This document shows, one piece after another, positions 36,171 to 45,009 of a stretch of 64,000 nt of DNA. The position numbers were made by a program, and so were the translations under genes. Under the pieces are notes generated by a model. That model did not search any database, was not told where the DNA came from, and saw only the letters and a program-made list of their open reading frames with translations. Each line of letters opens with the position of its first letter. Positions within the stretch are counted from its first letter, which is position 1. This DNA is from Bog-473 sp963744935. GTDB taxonomy: Bacteria > Actinomycetota > Acidimicrobiia > Acidimicrobiales > RAAP-2. The DNA lies in the NCBI GenBank assembly GCA_963744935.1, contig CAVUVM010000003.1, positions 304,930 to 368,929 of the forward strand, in the 5' to 3' direction.

Positions 36171-36602
36171 TCACTGCGCGATGGCTGACCAAAGCTTGTC
36201 GGCCAGTCGACGAGTCGAGCCAAAGGCGAGCAACCACAATTTATCCTTGCCGAACGCTCGTAGGACGACCTGGCTGCCGTCGCCATCGGCCGTGACCGCA
36301 ACGTCAACGACGATGTGCGTATATCCGGTACCCACGGGGACCGCCCAACGCAGCACCTGCGGAGTGGGCAGTTGCTTGGCCCTTGGGGCACATGCGGTGA
36401 CGCGCTCGCCCACCTGCTGGGGGGTCAGGGCGACCTGGCCAGTCCGCTCCTCCACGACGGTAGGCGTTCGCTCCGCGTTGCGTCTGCCACCCCGTTCACC
36501 TGCTCTGCCCGGCCTCTCGGGGTCGGCGCCGCCCAGGATGCCTCCCAGGCCTCCGCCCAACTTGGTCAAGTAGGCGGCTCGTTCAATTAGATACTCCTCC
36601 AC
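36171..36602 (-). CDS. Hypothetical 143-residue protein
   Basis: I do not recognise a family. The N-terminal third is Gly/Arg-rich and probably disordered (LGGGLGGILGGADPERPGRAGERGG). The C-terminal part looks folded, with VALTPQQVGERVTACAPRAKQLPTPQVLRWAVPVG, then YTHIVVDVAVTADGDGSQVVLRAFGKDKLWLLAFGSTRRLADKL, which resembles a small beta-rich domain. The start at 36602 gives MEEYLIERAAYL. It lies between two IS110 copies of the same subgroup, so it may be chromosomal DNA trapped by them. Confidence 0.45.
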   Translation of the reverse strand: MEEYLIERAAYLTKLGGGLGGILGGADPERPGRAGERGGRRNAERTPTVVEERTGQVALTPQQVGERVTACAPRAKQLPTPQVLRWAVPVGTGYTHIVVDVAVTADGDGSQVVLRAFGKDKLWLLAFGSTRRLADKLWSAIAQ

Positions 36603-36991
36603 TGCGGGGGAACGCGGGGGTCTTGCGGTTTCGGCACGCCCTTATATTGCAATGGTCGCCGGACCGGCGGCCGGCTCAGTTACTACAGTATGGAAACGGC
36701 AAGCGCCTCGGTGGTAGATCCGCCCTTGGGCTCAGGAGCGGGACGCTCCCCATGTGGCGCCGATCTGTCCCCCCAAGCCGGCGACGCTCCTATCACTTGT
36801 CAACCCCTCTTTCGGGGCTCGGGAGTGAAAACAGCGGACAGAACATTGATGAGTCACTCGACGTGAGGACAGGCTCTTATTGGGTCACGCGTTTTCGAGA
36901 TGGTGGTCCGAGCTGAGGGTCGGCGAATCGCTGGAAAGTCAGACCCGGAGGCCGACAGAACTGGGGAGAGCCAGACCCACAGCCCGGGGAT

Positions 36992-38041
36992 CTAGCCGCG
37001 AGGCAAGTAGCGATAGACCTCGCGGGCGACATAGCGCTTCAAGATGCGGATGACCTCGTAGGTGGTCTTGCCTTCTTTGACGCGGCGCTCGAAGTAGAGC
37101 TGGGTGTCGGGATCGTGGGCGATGCGCACCATGACGATGCGCCAGAGCGCGCTGTTGGCCTGGCGATCCCCACCGTCGTGCACTTTGACCCGGCCGCTGT
37201 TCTTGCCTGAGCCCTTGGGGATGGGCGAGACACCGCAGAGGTGGGCCCAGGCTGCCTCAGAACGCAGACGCTCGGGGTTGTCGCCGGCGGCCATGACGAG
37301 TGCTGCCGCAGTGTCGGGTCCGACACCGAAGAGCTCGAGGAGTTCGGGGACGGTCGCGACGAGGAGGCCTTCGATTCTCTCGTTGAGCTCGGCGAGCTCG
37401 GCGTCGAGTGTTTCGATGCGGCGGGCCAACGAGGATAACGACGCCTTGGTTGCGGCAGTCACCGGATCAGGTGATCGCGTCGGCCGGAGCCCCTTTCCCT
37501 CGGCCACCAATGCCGGCACCGAGAGGCCCTTCAAGCGACAACGCAGCTGCTCGGGCGCGCTGTAGCCGAGGTGGCGCATCTGGACGAGGGCTTTGCCCCG
37601 AGCCTGGCGGGCCGAACGCTTGGCGACGACGAGGACCCGGATGGCCTCGACCGCACCGTCGCGCGACTTGGGCTTGCCCTTCGCCCGGCCGCTGAGCGCA
37701 GCCCGGGCCGCTTCGATGGCATCGAGCGGGTCGGACTTGCCAACCCGGCGGCGCGTCTGGCGATCGGGCCGGTCGACCTCGATGACCTCGACACCCACCC
37801 GGCGCAGGTAACGGGTCAGGCCCGAGCCATACGAACCGGTGCCTTCCACGCCGATCTTGGTGACCTCGCCGAAGGTCTTGAGCCAGCCCAACAATGCCTT
37901 GTAGCCGGCCGAGTCGGTGGCAAAGCTCTCTGCGCCGAGCAGTCCACCGAGTGGATCGAGTGCTGCGGCCACGTGGACGTCGCGGTGCGTGTCGACACCA
38001 CCGGTGATCCCGCGCGCAGCTTCTACGATGGTCATGGTCAT
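36992..38041 (-). CDS. IS110-family transposase (DEDD/serine recombinase), complete
   Basis: This is a 349-residue RNA-guided-type recombinase. The N-terminal RuvC-like domain carries GGVDTHRDVHVAAAL (first Asp), EGTGSYGSG (Glu) and VGKSDPLDAIEAARAAL (two Asp). A helical middle (SLARRIETLDAELAELNERIEGLL) follows, then the Tnp domain with LFGVGPDTAAALVMAAG, EAAWAHLCGVSPIPKGSGK and GGDRQANSALWRIVMVRIAHDP, where the catalytic serine lies. The ATG at 38041 (MTMTIVEAARG) is chosen by comparison with the other copies; the frame is open further upstream through the leader. No frameshift is seen. Confidence 0.92.
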   Translation of the reverse strand: MTMTIVEAARGITGGVDTHRDVHVAAALDPLGGLLGAESFATDSAGYKALLGWLKTFGEVTKIGVEGTGSYGSGLTRYLRRVGVEVIEVDRPDRQTRRRVGKSDPLDAIEAARAALSGRAKGKPKSRDGAVEAIRVLVVAKRSARQARGKALVQMRHLGYSAPEQLRCRLKGLSVPALVAEGKGLRPTRSPDPVTAATKASLSSLARRIETLDAELAELNERIEGLLVATVPELLELFGVGPDTAAALVMAAGDNPERLRSEAAWAHLCGVSPIPKGSGKNSGRVKVHDGGDRQANSALWRIVMVRIAHDPDTQLYFERRVKEGKTTYEVIRILKRYVAREVYRYLPRG

Positions 38042-38045
38042 CCCT

Positions 38046-38285
38046 TCTCTCAAAGTGTTGAGGGATGGCACGGCCGTTCCGGATCGGAGCGACGGGCGGT
38101 CTGGGTTGTTCGCGCAACCCGGACCATTCACCCCAACTTCGAGACGGGACGTGCCGCTTTCGATGTGCGGCTGGTTGGTCTCGGTCGACGACGTCTTGCA
38201 ACGTCACGGGACTCCAAGTCAGACCGGACCGGCCAGCACTCCCGAAGCTATTGAGGACCAGCAGTCAAGCGGTGGACCCTCAGAG
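38046..38285 (-). ncRNA. Candidate IS110 bridge RNA region, copy C
   Basis: This is non-coding DNA upstream of the intact transposase. It holds a hairpin with arms GGTCTGGGTTG and CAACCCGGACC (about 38,096-38,123; one G-T change against copy A keeps pairing as a wobble) and a smaller ACGT-loop-ACGT hairpin near 38,190. It shares the AAGTCAGACCGG block with copies B and D. Confidence 0.45.
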
Positions 38286-38349
38286 AAGTATCAATGTACT
38301 GGGGCAGCTCGGATGTCAACGAAATGGCGCCCCGGGACGTGGAAAAGTT

Positions 38350-39021
38350 GTGGAGGTGCGACGGATCGCGGAGACGCTGCTGGGCCTTGCCGTTTTGATC
38401 CTGTGCGCCATGGTGGGCGGAGGAGTTGAAGCGGCCGCTAACTCAGGACAAGAGTCACTCCTCGCTGCACGAGAGCTTCCGCCGTATCTTCAAGAGACGC
38501 TGCACGCAAGGCAGTTGACTCAATCAACTGAATCGTCCGTCATCACCAACCCTAAACCCGTGGGCACGCTCGTACCCACTTCTGATGTCGTAGTGACCGC
38601 AGCCGACAATCGTCAGCTGCGATTCGGGCTGGCCACGTACTCGTCTGCCGGGGATGCCGCGTACCCAGCCATCAGCACCGATACGGGAATCACCTGGAGG
38701 ATCGATGGGCCCCTGTTCCACGTTGACGCTTTGCAGGGTGCGAGCGTGATTACCAGCGTAGGCTCGCTCGGTACCGACGGGGCGTACTACTGGGGTCGAG
38801 GCGGCAACGTCGTGTGGGTCACAACCGATCGTGGCCGTCATTGGTGGCTGACCGGATTCTCATATGGAGTCAACCGCGTCACCGCCAGCCATGGCACTCT
38901 CCGTACGGTCGCACTGGGTAGACAGCTCAAGGGCGGCGAGATTGAGAGCTTCCTCTACACCTCAAATGATTCGGGCCATACGTGGGAGCTTCGTGGCCGA
39001 CTTGCGAACCTCAGGTCCTAG
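38350..39021 (+). CDS. Exported protein with Asp-box (BNR) repeats
   Basis: This is a 223-residue protein with a signal peptide (RRIAETLLGLAVLILCAMVGGGVEA). Three Asp-box-like motifs are visible: STDTGITWR, TTDRGRHWW and SNDSGHTWE (S-x-D-x-G-x-x-W). Such boxes cap blades in sialidase-type beta-propellers, but three boxes in this length make only part of a propeller, so it is either a small sensor-like domain or a truncated protein. The GTG at 38350 is chosen (another lies two codons later). It begins about 50 bp from the tip of IS110 copy C, which may have replaced its promoter. Confidence 0.65.
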   Translation: MEVRRIAETLLGLAVLILCAMVGGGVEAAANSGQESLLAARELPPYLQETLHARQLTQSTESSVITNPKPVGTLVPTSDVVVTAADNRQLRFGLATYSSAGDAAYPAISTDTGITWRIDGPLFHVDALQGASVITSVGSLGTDGAYYWGRGGNVVWVTTDRGRHWWLTGFSYGVNRVTASHGTLRTVALGRQLKGGEIESFLYTSNDSGHTWELRGRLANLRS

Positions 39022-39164
39022 CCGGGGGTGGCGTGCACCATCGACCCATCCCGGCGTATTGGGGGCAGGTCGGGACGGGACCAAAGTCCCTACAGGATCG
39101 GGACGGTTGGGCCTTCTGCTGCGAGGTGAGCGGGAGCATTGTGCAAGTGAGGAGGTCCTGTGAG

Positions 39165-39827
39165 ATGTCGATGACTTTGAATGATCCAAAGGACCCGTGG
39201 GCTCAACATAGGAGTGCAATCGAGGTCTACGCAGATGTGTGGTGCCCGTTCGCACATGTGGGCCTCCACTACGTCGTTGAGCGTCGGTCTGCGCTGGGAC
39301 GTGGAGATGTTCTCTTGGATATCCGGGCTTGGCCCCTCGAGTTGGTCAACGGAGCGCCGCTTGATCCTGATATCACTGCTTCACATGTCCGAGAACTACG
39401 ATCCCAGGTAGCCCCTCATCTTTTCGGGGGTTTTAACCCGAACCACTTTCCTACGACTTCGTTACCCGCCCTCGCGTGTGTACACGCCGCATATCGTCAG
39501 GATCTGAAAACGGGCGAAGCAATGGGCCTGGCTCTTCGTGATGCACTCTTTGAGGACGGCCTCGACATTTCCCGACCCGAGGTGCTCTCTGAGCTTGCCG
39601 AATCATTCAACGTTGGTCCATATGGCGCTGCCGACGAGGAAGCGGTACGCAGAGACTGGGAAGACGGGGTTAAACGGGGCGTCAGAGGGTCTCCACATTT
39701 CTACTGCGGAGACTTTGACGCCTTCTGTCCGTCCCTCGACATCTCAAGAGGTACGGATGGAGCCTTGACCGTCAGGAAGGATACGGCGGTTCTCAACACT
39801 CTTCTGGCCAACTGCTTTGCCGACTAG
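39165..39827 (+). CDS. DsbA-family thioredoxin-fold protein (FrnE/HCCA isomerase-like)
   Basis: This is a 220-residue protein of the DsbA clan. The first strand and active-site loop are IEVYADVWCPFAHVG, with CPFA in place of CxxC, so one cysteine only, as in some FrnE-like and HCCA-isomerase-like members. The helical insertion spans the middle (YRQDLKTGEAMGLALRDALFEDGLD), and the cis-Pro strand is GVRGSPHFYC. The ATG at 39165 has GAGGAGG at good distance. With a single active-site cysteine it is more likely a glutathione- or small-thiol-dependent enzyme than a disulfide oxidase. Confidence 0.8.
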   Translation: MSMTLNDPKDPWAQHRSAIEVYADVWCPFAHVGLHYVVERRSALGRGDVLLDIRAWPLELVNGAPLDPDITASHVRELRSQVAPHLFGGFNPNHFPTTSLPALACVHAAYRQDLKTGEAMGLALRDALFEDGLDISRPEVLSELAESFNVGPYGAADEEAVRRDWEDGVKRGVRGSPHFYCGDFDAFCPSLDISRGTDGALTVRKDTAVLNTLLANCFAD

Positions 39828-39948
39828 TCACGTCAGACGGAACCGGTCTGCCCTGTCTCCCTCCCGGCACGAGGACGGGGACACCCTCCGTATCGCCATT
39901 CGGGAGCATCCTCTTGTCGAACATTGCCCAGCTGTCGAGTAGCTGTCG

Positions 39949-40500
39949 ATGACGGGTCGTCGTCAGTTCGGTTCGCTTCGGAAGATGCGCTCGGGCCGAT
40001 GGCAAGCCAGCTATTGGCACCTCGGCCGCCGTCACGTGGCTCCAGTTACCTTCGCGTACAAGGCTGACGCCAACGCCTATCTGTCGACTGTTGAAGCCGA
40101 GATGCGACGAGGACTTTGGATCGACCCGACGGGACTTTCGTCCTCTTCTCGGACTGGGCGAACCAGTGGTCGGCCACAACCGTTGACCTCCGACCCTCGA
40201 GCCGAGCAAGAGACCTCGGATATCTCAAGCGTTATCTACTCCCTCGCTTCGGTGGCGTTCCACTGGGCGAGATCGACCATATGGAGGTGAGAACGTGGGT
40301 CGCGGACCTGGCTGCAAGCGGCCTGGCTGCGTCGACCGTCACGAAGGCAGCGCAGCTGCTGAACAAACTGATGCGCTCGGCCGTACAAGCTCGGATGCTC
40401 CAGTCGTCGCCCCGTGACGGCGTCAAGCTGCCCCGCATCGAGCGCATCGAGATGCGCTTCCTGCCCTGAGCACGTCGAGGGGCTCACCGGCCTGCAACAG
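39949..40500 (+). pseudogene. Tyrosine integrase, N-terminal part only, frameshifted
   Basis: The first frame (MTGRRQFGSLRKMRSGRWQASYW to MRRGLWIDP) is the arm-type DNA-binding domain of phage-like integrases. Near 40,125 the frame changes to FSDWANQW and the core-binding domain LGYLKRYLLPRFGGVPLGEI through AASTVTKAAQLLNKLMRSAVQ and PRIERIEMRFL. A second shift near 40,465 leads to PEHVEGLTGLQQ, then similarity ends. The catalytic domain is absent, so this is a dead remnant. Confidence 0.8.
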
Positions 40501-40764
40501 GTTGGAGGGCGGCAGTTGTGACGCTCATCAGCACCGTCATCAGTCAGCTCGGCATCATTCAGATGTCGGATTCCTTTGCACGGCTGGGTGCCCCCGTCCG
40601 TCGCACCCTGGGGGCACCTACCGGCGCCCATTGGGGGCGCACGTTATGGGCCACCTGTCCGAGCGAACATCGCCGATTTTGGCGCGGTTGCCTCTCCGGC
40701 TTGGCTCGCTGATCTGGCGCCGCCGGTCGTCCCGTGCTTGACCGCCCTCCTAAGCTGATGTCGC

Positions 40765-42336
40765 GTGGAAGACCAATCCCTCCTACGTGGAGGCGAGGCA
40801 TCGGGGAAACCAGGCGGCGTGCAGTCGTTGCTGGCATCGGCGGTGAGTCGCAGTGGCCTTGCCGGTGTGGGGGTGGCAGTTGTGACCCTTGGAGCAGCTC
40901 CCGCGACGGTCTGCCGGGGTCTGGCTGACGTCCGCTCTGGACAACCAGTTGAGCCGGACACGGTCTTTCGACTCGCATCGGTCACAAAGACCATGACGGC
41001 GATTGGGCTCATGCGGCTTTACGACGACGGCCGATTCCAACTCGATGATCCAGTCAACGACTACCTGAAGACGTTTCGCATCCAACCCCCCTCAGGGGGT
41101 GTCGATGTGACGTTCCGGCACTTACTCACGCACACCGCTGGTATCGGCCAGCTCCCGGCGCTGGTCGACGTCGTTCGACCAACCGCTTGGGGGCGGGTGA
41201 GGCCCGGCTCGCGTGGGGCGAGTCTCGCCAAGCTCTACCGCGGGGTACTCAGGCCTGAGGTGAAAGCGGGAACGAAGTGGGCGTACGCCAATCACGGCTT
41301 CGCCGTTCTTGGACAGCTCGTCGAAGACATCTCGGGTGTTCCGCTACCCCAATACATGCGCGAGAACGTCTTTGATCCACTCGGAATGACGAGCACTGAT
41401 TACCTCCGGACCCCGGAAACCTCCGCCCACATGGCTACGGGCTATGCGATGCGGATGGGACGGCTGCAAGCGACTCGTGACTTTGACCTTGGAAGTCTGC
41501 TCGGGGCTGGAGCGGTCCGCTCAACCTTGTCCGACATGGTTCGCTACGTCGAAGGGCTACTCAGGACGTTTACCGGGGAGGATGAGCAGCTGTTGCGCCA
41601 GCAGACATTGGCGGAGATGTGGTCCAACCAGTTCAGCCCTGACCCTCGCATTCCCGGAATGGGGCTCGCGTTCTTCCTGCACGCCTTCGACGACCACCGG
41701 GTGGTTGGCCACGACGGGAACGAGCCGGGCTTCGCGTCAGCTCTTATGATCGCTCCTGAGGATCGCACCGCCGTCGTCGTGTTGACGAACACCACGACGA
41801 CGTTCGGAGCACCCATACTGGCCGAAGCCATCCTGTGCTATCAGCTCGCTTTGCCCGACGCGAACTCTTGGCTGCCTCGCCCAGACAGTCCCGACGAGCC
41901 GTCGCTCTGGGACGATTTGATCGGCTACTACGGCCCCGAGCCGGGATTACTTACCAACGTCCGATCATGGCTGCTGCTCGGGGGGGAGGCACAGGTGCTG
42001 GTCCAGCACGGCCACCTCATCGTCCGTGCCCTGTCGCCACTTGCTGAATTGCGCACAGGCGTTCAGCTCCATCCGGTCGATCGCCAGGATCCAACGCTCT
42101 TTGCTGTGCACGTTGGCGGCATGGTGGTACCGGTGGCTTTCAATCGAGCCACGAGTGACCGAGCCGGCGCAATGTGCATCGGCCATCCGCTGCTCTCAAG
42201 GCTTCATAGACGGCCGTGGTGGAGGAGCTCGAACGTACGGCTTCGGGTGGGTGCCGCTACTGTCGTAGCGGGCGCCTGGCTCCGCTCCGAGAAGCACCCA
42301 TGCGCCTTTGAGCTTCCAACTCGCCACGCGCAGTAG
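40765..42336 (+). CDS. Serine hydrolase (class C beta-lactamase fold), 523 residues
   Basis: The catalytic motifs are present in order: SxxK as LASVTKTM near residue 73, YxN as WAYANHGFAVLGQL, and HDGNEPGF as the third box. The first 370 residues are the hydrolase domain. The rest (GYYGPEPGLLTNVRSWLLLGGEAQVLV onward) is a beta-rich C-terminal domain as in D-aminopeptidase/ClbP-like hydrolases. No signal peptide is visible at the GTG start (MEDQSLLRGGEA). It sits between two decayed integrases and so may be cargo of a lost integrative element. Confidence 0.85.
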   Translation: MEDQSLLRGGEASGKPGGVQSLLASAVSRSGLAGVGVAVVTLGAAPATVCRGLADVRSGQPVEPDTVFRLASVTKTMTAIGLMRLYDDGRFQLDDPVNDYLKTFRIQPPSGGVDVTFRHLLTHTAGIGQLPALVDVVRPTAWGRVRPGSRGASLAKLYRGVLRPEVKAGTKWAYANHGFAVLGQLVEDISGVPLPQYMRENVFDPLGMTSTDYLRTPETSAHMATGYAMRMGRLQATRDFDLGSLLGAGAVRSTLSDMVRYVEGLLRTFTGEDEQLLRQQTLAEMWSNQFSPDPRIPGMGLAFFLHAFDDHRVVGHDGNEPGFASALMIAPEDRTAVVVLTNTTTTFGAPILAEAILCYQLALPDANSWLPRPDSPDEPSLWDDLIGYYGPEPGLLTNVRSWLLLGGEAQVLVQHGHLIVRALSPLAELRTGVQLHPVDRQDPTLFAVHVGGMVVPVAFNRATSDRAGAMCIGHPLLSRLHRRPWWRSSNVRLRVGAATVVAGAWLRSEKHPCAFELPTRHAQ

Positions 42337-42789
42337 CACGAGTGCCGCCCTGGGCAGTCACGAAACAGAAGGCCACCCCCGAACACCAACCAGCGGACCT
42401 GACCTGGCGCGCCAGATGGACGGATCTGAAGAGCGGCGAGTGTCCCATAATGCGCGTCCGTCAACGGTGCTGAGGTGTCTCTGAACGCCGGGAGTGGGTG
42501 CCACCCGAGACCGTGGATGCTTGCTCCCGTTGACGTGTTGCAATGCGGCACATTTCGATACCTCGAGGAGCGCGCCGTATCCGCCGAAGCAGCATCCGAC
42601 GTTCAAGGACCCGCTTTGCTGTTGGCGGCAATAAATTGGCGACATCGGATCGGGTCCAATCGAAATACAAGGCGCTCTCCGCCTCAGTCCGCGGCTCTCT
42701 CTGTCATGCCGAACTCAGCAGCCTCTTCCGTCTGCTCGTTAATCGACTCGTCGTTCGGGACATCGTCGTCGGCACGCAAAAGATCCTCC

Positions 42790-43627
42790 CCGTGGAGCCT
42801 CCAAGTAACCCAGGGTGATTCAGTACAGGCTTGGGTAGCGAAACTAACCGGCACCGGTCCGCGCCCTTGGTGGAACACTGCCGAGCAACCAAACCGAAAG
42901 ATCAGACCGATCGCGGCAAGCACTGCCGTCAAAGCGGAGCAGATTCTTCGCAAGATCATGGCTGCGGCGGTGCTGGCTGGAAAGATCCGATTGAACCCTT
43001 GCGATTCCGTGAAAGTGCCTCGAATCGAACGCGAGGAGATGAGGTTCCTCACGGCTCGAGAAGTCGACACACTTGCCGAGTCGATCCTCCCGCGGTATCG
43101 GGCACTCGTGTTATTGGCGGCATACGGAGGGCTGAGGGTCGGCGAGCTAGCCGGACTTCGCAGAGGCCGGGTGGACGTCTTGAAGGGTCGGGTGGAGATC
43201 GCTGAGATCGCCGTCGAAGTCGCAGGCGCCTTGCACTATGGGAAACCGAAAACTCGGGCTGGGAGGCGGTCTGTGACCCTCCCCCGCTCGATCGCCGACG
43301 CCCTGGACGATCACTTGGCCCAGTTCACCCCGCCCAAACCAGATGCGTTTGTCTTCACCGCTCCCGAGGGTGGCCCTCTAAGGATCCCGATCTGGCGCCA
43401 GCGGTATTGGAGGCCCGCAGTCTCGGCGGCTGGGCTAACACCGCTGCGGCCCCACGACCTGAGGCACACCGCGGTCGCTCTCTGGATTGCAACAGGGGCC
43501 AGCCCTCTTGAGGTGTCGCGTCGAGCCGGGCATTACCTCCGCGAGCTTCACTCTTGACCGCTACGGCCACCTCTTCCCCGAAGCCGATGAGGCGGTGGCC
43601 GAACGCTTCGACGCGCTCGTCACATGA
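42790..43627 (+). pseudogene. Tyrosine integrase, catalytic part, frameshifted at the end
   Basis: The core-binding end (VQAWVAKLTGTG, then ASTAVKAEQILRKIMAAAV) and catalytic domain are recognisable: MRFLTAREVDTLAES, GGLRVGELAGL (first Arg) and LRPHDLRHTAVALWIATGASP (H-x-x-R). The frame then breaks near 43,529, where one extra T in GGGCATTACC shifts the end; in the next frame GHTSASFTLDRYGHLFPEADEAV holds the second His and the catalytic Tyr, ending at 43627. A stretch of about 19 residues (PRPWWNTAEQPNRK...) between TGTG and ASTAV is absent from the related fragment at 39949. The N-terminal arm domain is missing. Confidence 0.8.
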
Positions 43628-44218
43628 AGTCAGCCGGTCCCCTGCTTCCGCTACCGAAGCCTCTGGAGTGCGGCATTCGCCTCGGTCACGTCGAAGAACG
43701 TCGAAATCGAATGACCCACCTATCCATTCCAGGTTCTGCAGATGCTCCGGGTGGCTCGGATCCTTCAACGCGTCTAAGAACTCCTCGTAGCCATCTGGCC
43801 CACCGATGTCATCGGGTGGGCAAGCGTTCTCGCCGGCCATGCAGACCGCAAACCTGAGGGAATGGCTCGTCCAGCTCCTTTCCTGGACTTCGACACGATG
43901 CTCCCATCCATCGCCGAAGTCGTAGTCGAACCAGAATCTGGATTCTTCACCAATTGCCTGAACGACCGAGAGGCTCTTCTCGTCGATCTCCTCTTCGGGC
44001 CAGTCCTCCACGTGCATCCCGAACAGCGCATCGCCTATTCGAAATTGGTGCAGATGCGAGTTGCTCCATCCCATGACCACGAGAAGTATGTCGGCCAGCT
44101 TGGCGAGGCGGATCGTCCCTGACACGACGGTCTGACGCCAAATCACCGGATGTACGTCGCTCAGTTCGATGCGGATCCAGAAAGCTGGGTGCCCAGCACC
44201 ATGCACGCCACTGCTCAT
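43355..44218 (-). CDS. pRiA4b ORF-3-like protein with a replaced C-terminus
   Basis: Residues 1 to about 175 match the pRiA4b ORF-3 family: AFWIRIELSDVHPVIWRQTVV, LADILLVVMGWSNSHLHQFRIG, FWFDYDFGDGWEHRVEV and ACPPDDIGGPDGYEEFLDALKDPSHPEH, then LEWIGGSFDFDVL. The family normally ends soon after this point. Here the frame runs on for about 110 residues that are only the antisense of the integrase at 42790-43627, so the true C-terminus was probably lost at a junction near 43,640-43,690. Function of the family is unknown; it is frequent on plasmids and islands. Confidence 0.7.
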   Translation of the reverse strand: MSSGVHGAGHPAFWIRIELSDVHPVIWRQTVVSGTIRLAKLADILLVVMGWSNSHLHQFRIGDALFGMHVEDWPEEEIDEKSLSVVQAIGEESRFWFDYDFGDGWEHRVEVQERSWTSHSLRFAVCMAGENACPPDDIGGPDGYEEFLDALKDPSHPEHLQNLEWIGGSFDFDVLRRDRGECRTPEASVAEAGDRLTSCDERVEAFGHRLIGFGEEVAVAVKSEARGGNARLDATPQEGWPLLQSRERPRCASGRGAAAVLAQPPRLRASNTAGARSGSLEGHPRER

Positions 44219-44454
44219 TCCCGAAGGTTAGAACTCCGAACTCCGGAGCCACATCTGTGGACTATCCCCTCTCCACCTCAGCACGATGACGGAGAGGCAG
44301 GTCAAGGGTCGCCGCAGGCGAGCGAGGACACGGAGCGCAGCGAAGTCCCGGAGCGTGCCCTTGACGGGCCGGACAATTTCGAACCCACAATGGATCCGGC
44401 CGGCCCCTCGGGGCCTGGCTTGGGTGCTTAGGGGGCGCCCTCTTCTGTACGGTG

Positions 44455-44925
44455 TTAGGGGACGGCCGGTGAGCCCTCAAGTTGTTCGGTCAGGAGCTCG
44501 AGCGAGCTGTGCAGCTGTTCGAAGCGACGTGGCCCGAGGATCTCTTCGATCTGCTGCTGAGCCGTCCCCGCCGCGGCGTAAATGGTCTCTTGGAGCCGCC
44601 GTCCCTTGGCGGTAAGTTGGATCACACGAGCCCGACCGTCAAACGAATCGGGGACGCGCAATAGGTAACCGTGTCCTTCCAGGTGCCCGAGCAGGTCGTT
44701 GACCGACTGTTTCGTGATCCCCACCCGATCCGCGAGCTGACTGGGACGTACCCCCTCGAGGCCGGGATAGCGCCAGAGCGCGACATGCGCTGCGCTCAGA
44801 TCGTCGAATCCTGCCGCAACGACTCCCCCGTACAGCTGAACTCGGACCCACTGCCACACGACACCGAGCATGGCCCCGACGTACGGGGGCCGCTGGCCGT
44901 CCGGGCCGGAGGAATTGCTTGACAT
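44455..44925 (-). CDS. MarR-family transcriptional regulator
   Basis: This is a 156-residue regulator. The winged helix is VRPSQLADRVGITKQSVNDLLGHLEGHGYLLRVPDSFDGRARVIQLTAKGRRL, and the C-terminal dimerisation helices follow (AQQQIEEILGPRRFEQLHSSLELLTEQL). The ATG at 44925 is chosen, as upstream residues overlap the operator and the divergent cupin gene. It diverges from the cupin/VOC pair with an 84-bp gap that contains a perfect 17-bp dyad, so it very likely controls both directions. Confidence 0.9.
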   Translation of the reverse strand: MSSNSSGPDGQRPPYVGAMLGVVWQWVRVQLYGGVVAAGFDDLSAAHVALWRYPGLEGVRPSQLADRVGITKQSVNDLLGHLEGHGYLLRVPDSFDGRARVIQLTAKGRRLQETIYAAAGTAQQQIEEILGPRRFEQLHSSLELLTEQLEGSPAVP

Positions 44926-44927
44926 AG

Positions 44928-44966
44928 TCGTAAGGTTACCATACGATCTGAGATCGTAAGGATACC
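44928..44966. promoter_or_regulatory. Candidate MarR operator in a divergent promoter
   Basis: A perfect dyad TACGATCTGAGATCGTA spans 44942-44958 (8-bp arms around one G). It is flanked by a direct repeat TCGTAAGGTTACC (44928-44940) and TCGTAAGGATACC (44954-44966). It lies between the MarR start at 44925 and the cupin gene at 45010, the standard place for a MarR site. Confidence 0.6.
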
Positions 44967-45009
44967 GGACTACCTGAACGGGACAGGTTCTGACCAGGAG
45001 GTGGCCGAA

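Larger units (their letters stand above)
36783..38300 (-). mobile_element. IS110-family element (subgroup I, copy C), intact transposase
   Basis: The layout is as in copies B and D: about 210 bp, a 350-codon transposase, then about 250 bp. The left tip reads GACGCTCCTATCAC. The right tip reads AGCGGTGGACCCTCAGAG before GTACTGGGGCAG. It is closer to truncated copy A in both transposase and leader than to B and D, so the window holds at least two lineages of the subgroup. It is the only member here that could still move on its own. Confidence 0.85.

Noticed and set aside
44304..44370. Inverted repeat GTCAAGGG ... CCCTTGAC
   Set aside because: The arms are about 50 bases apart with no further pairing I can support; not convincing as a terminator or attachment site.
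44402..44415. GGCCCC/GGGGCC hairpin as a terminator
   Set aside because: The loop is only two bases and no T tract follows on either strand.
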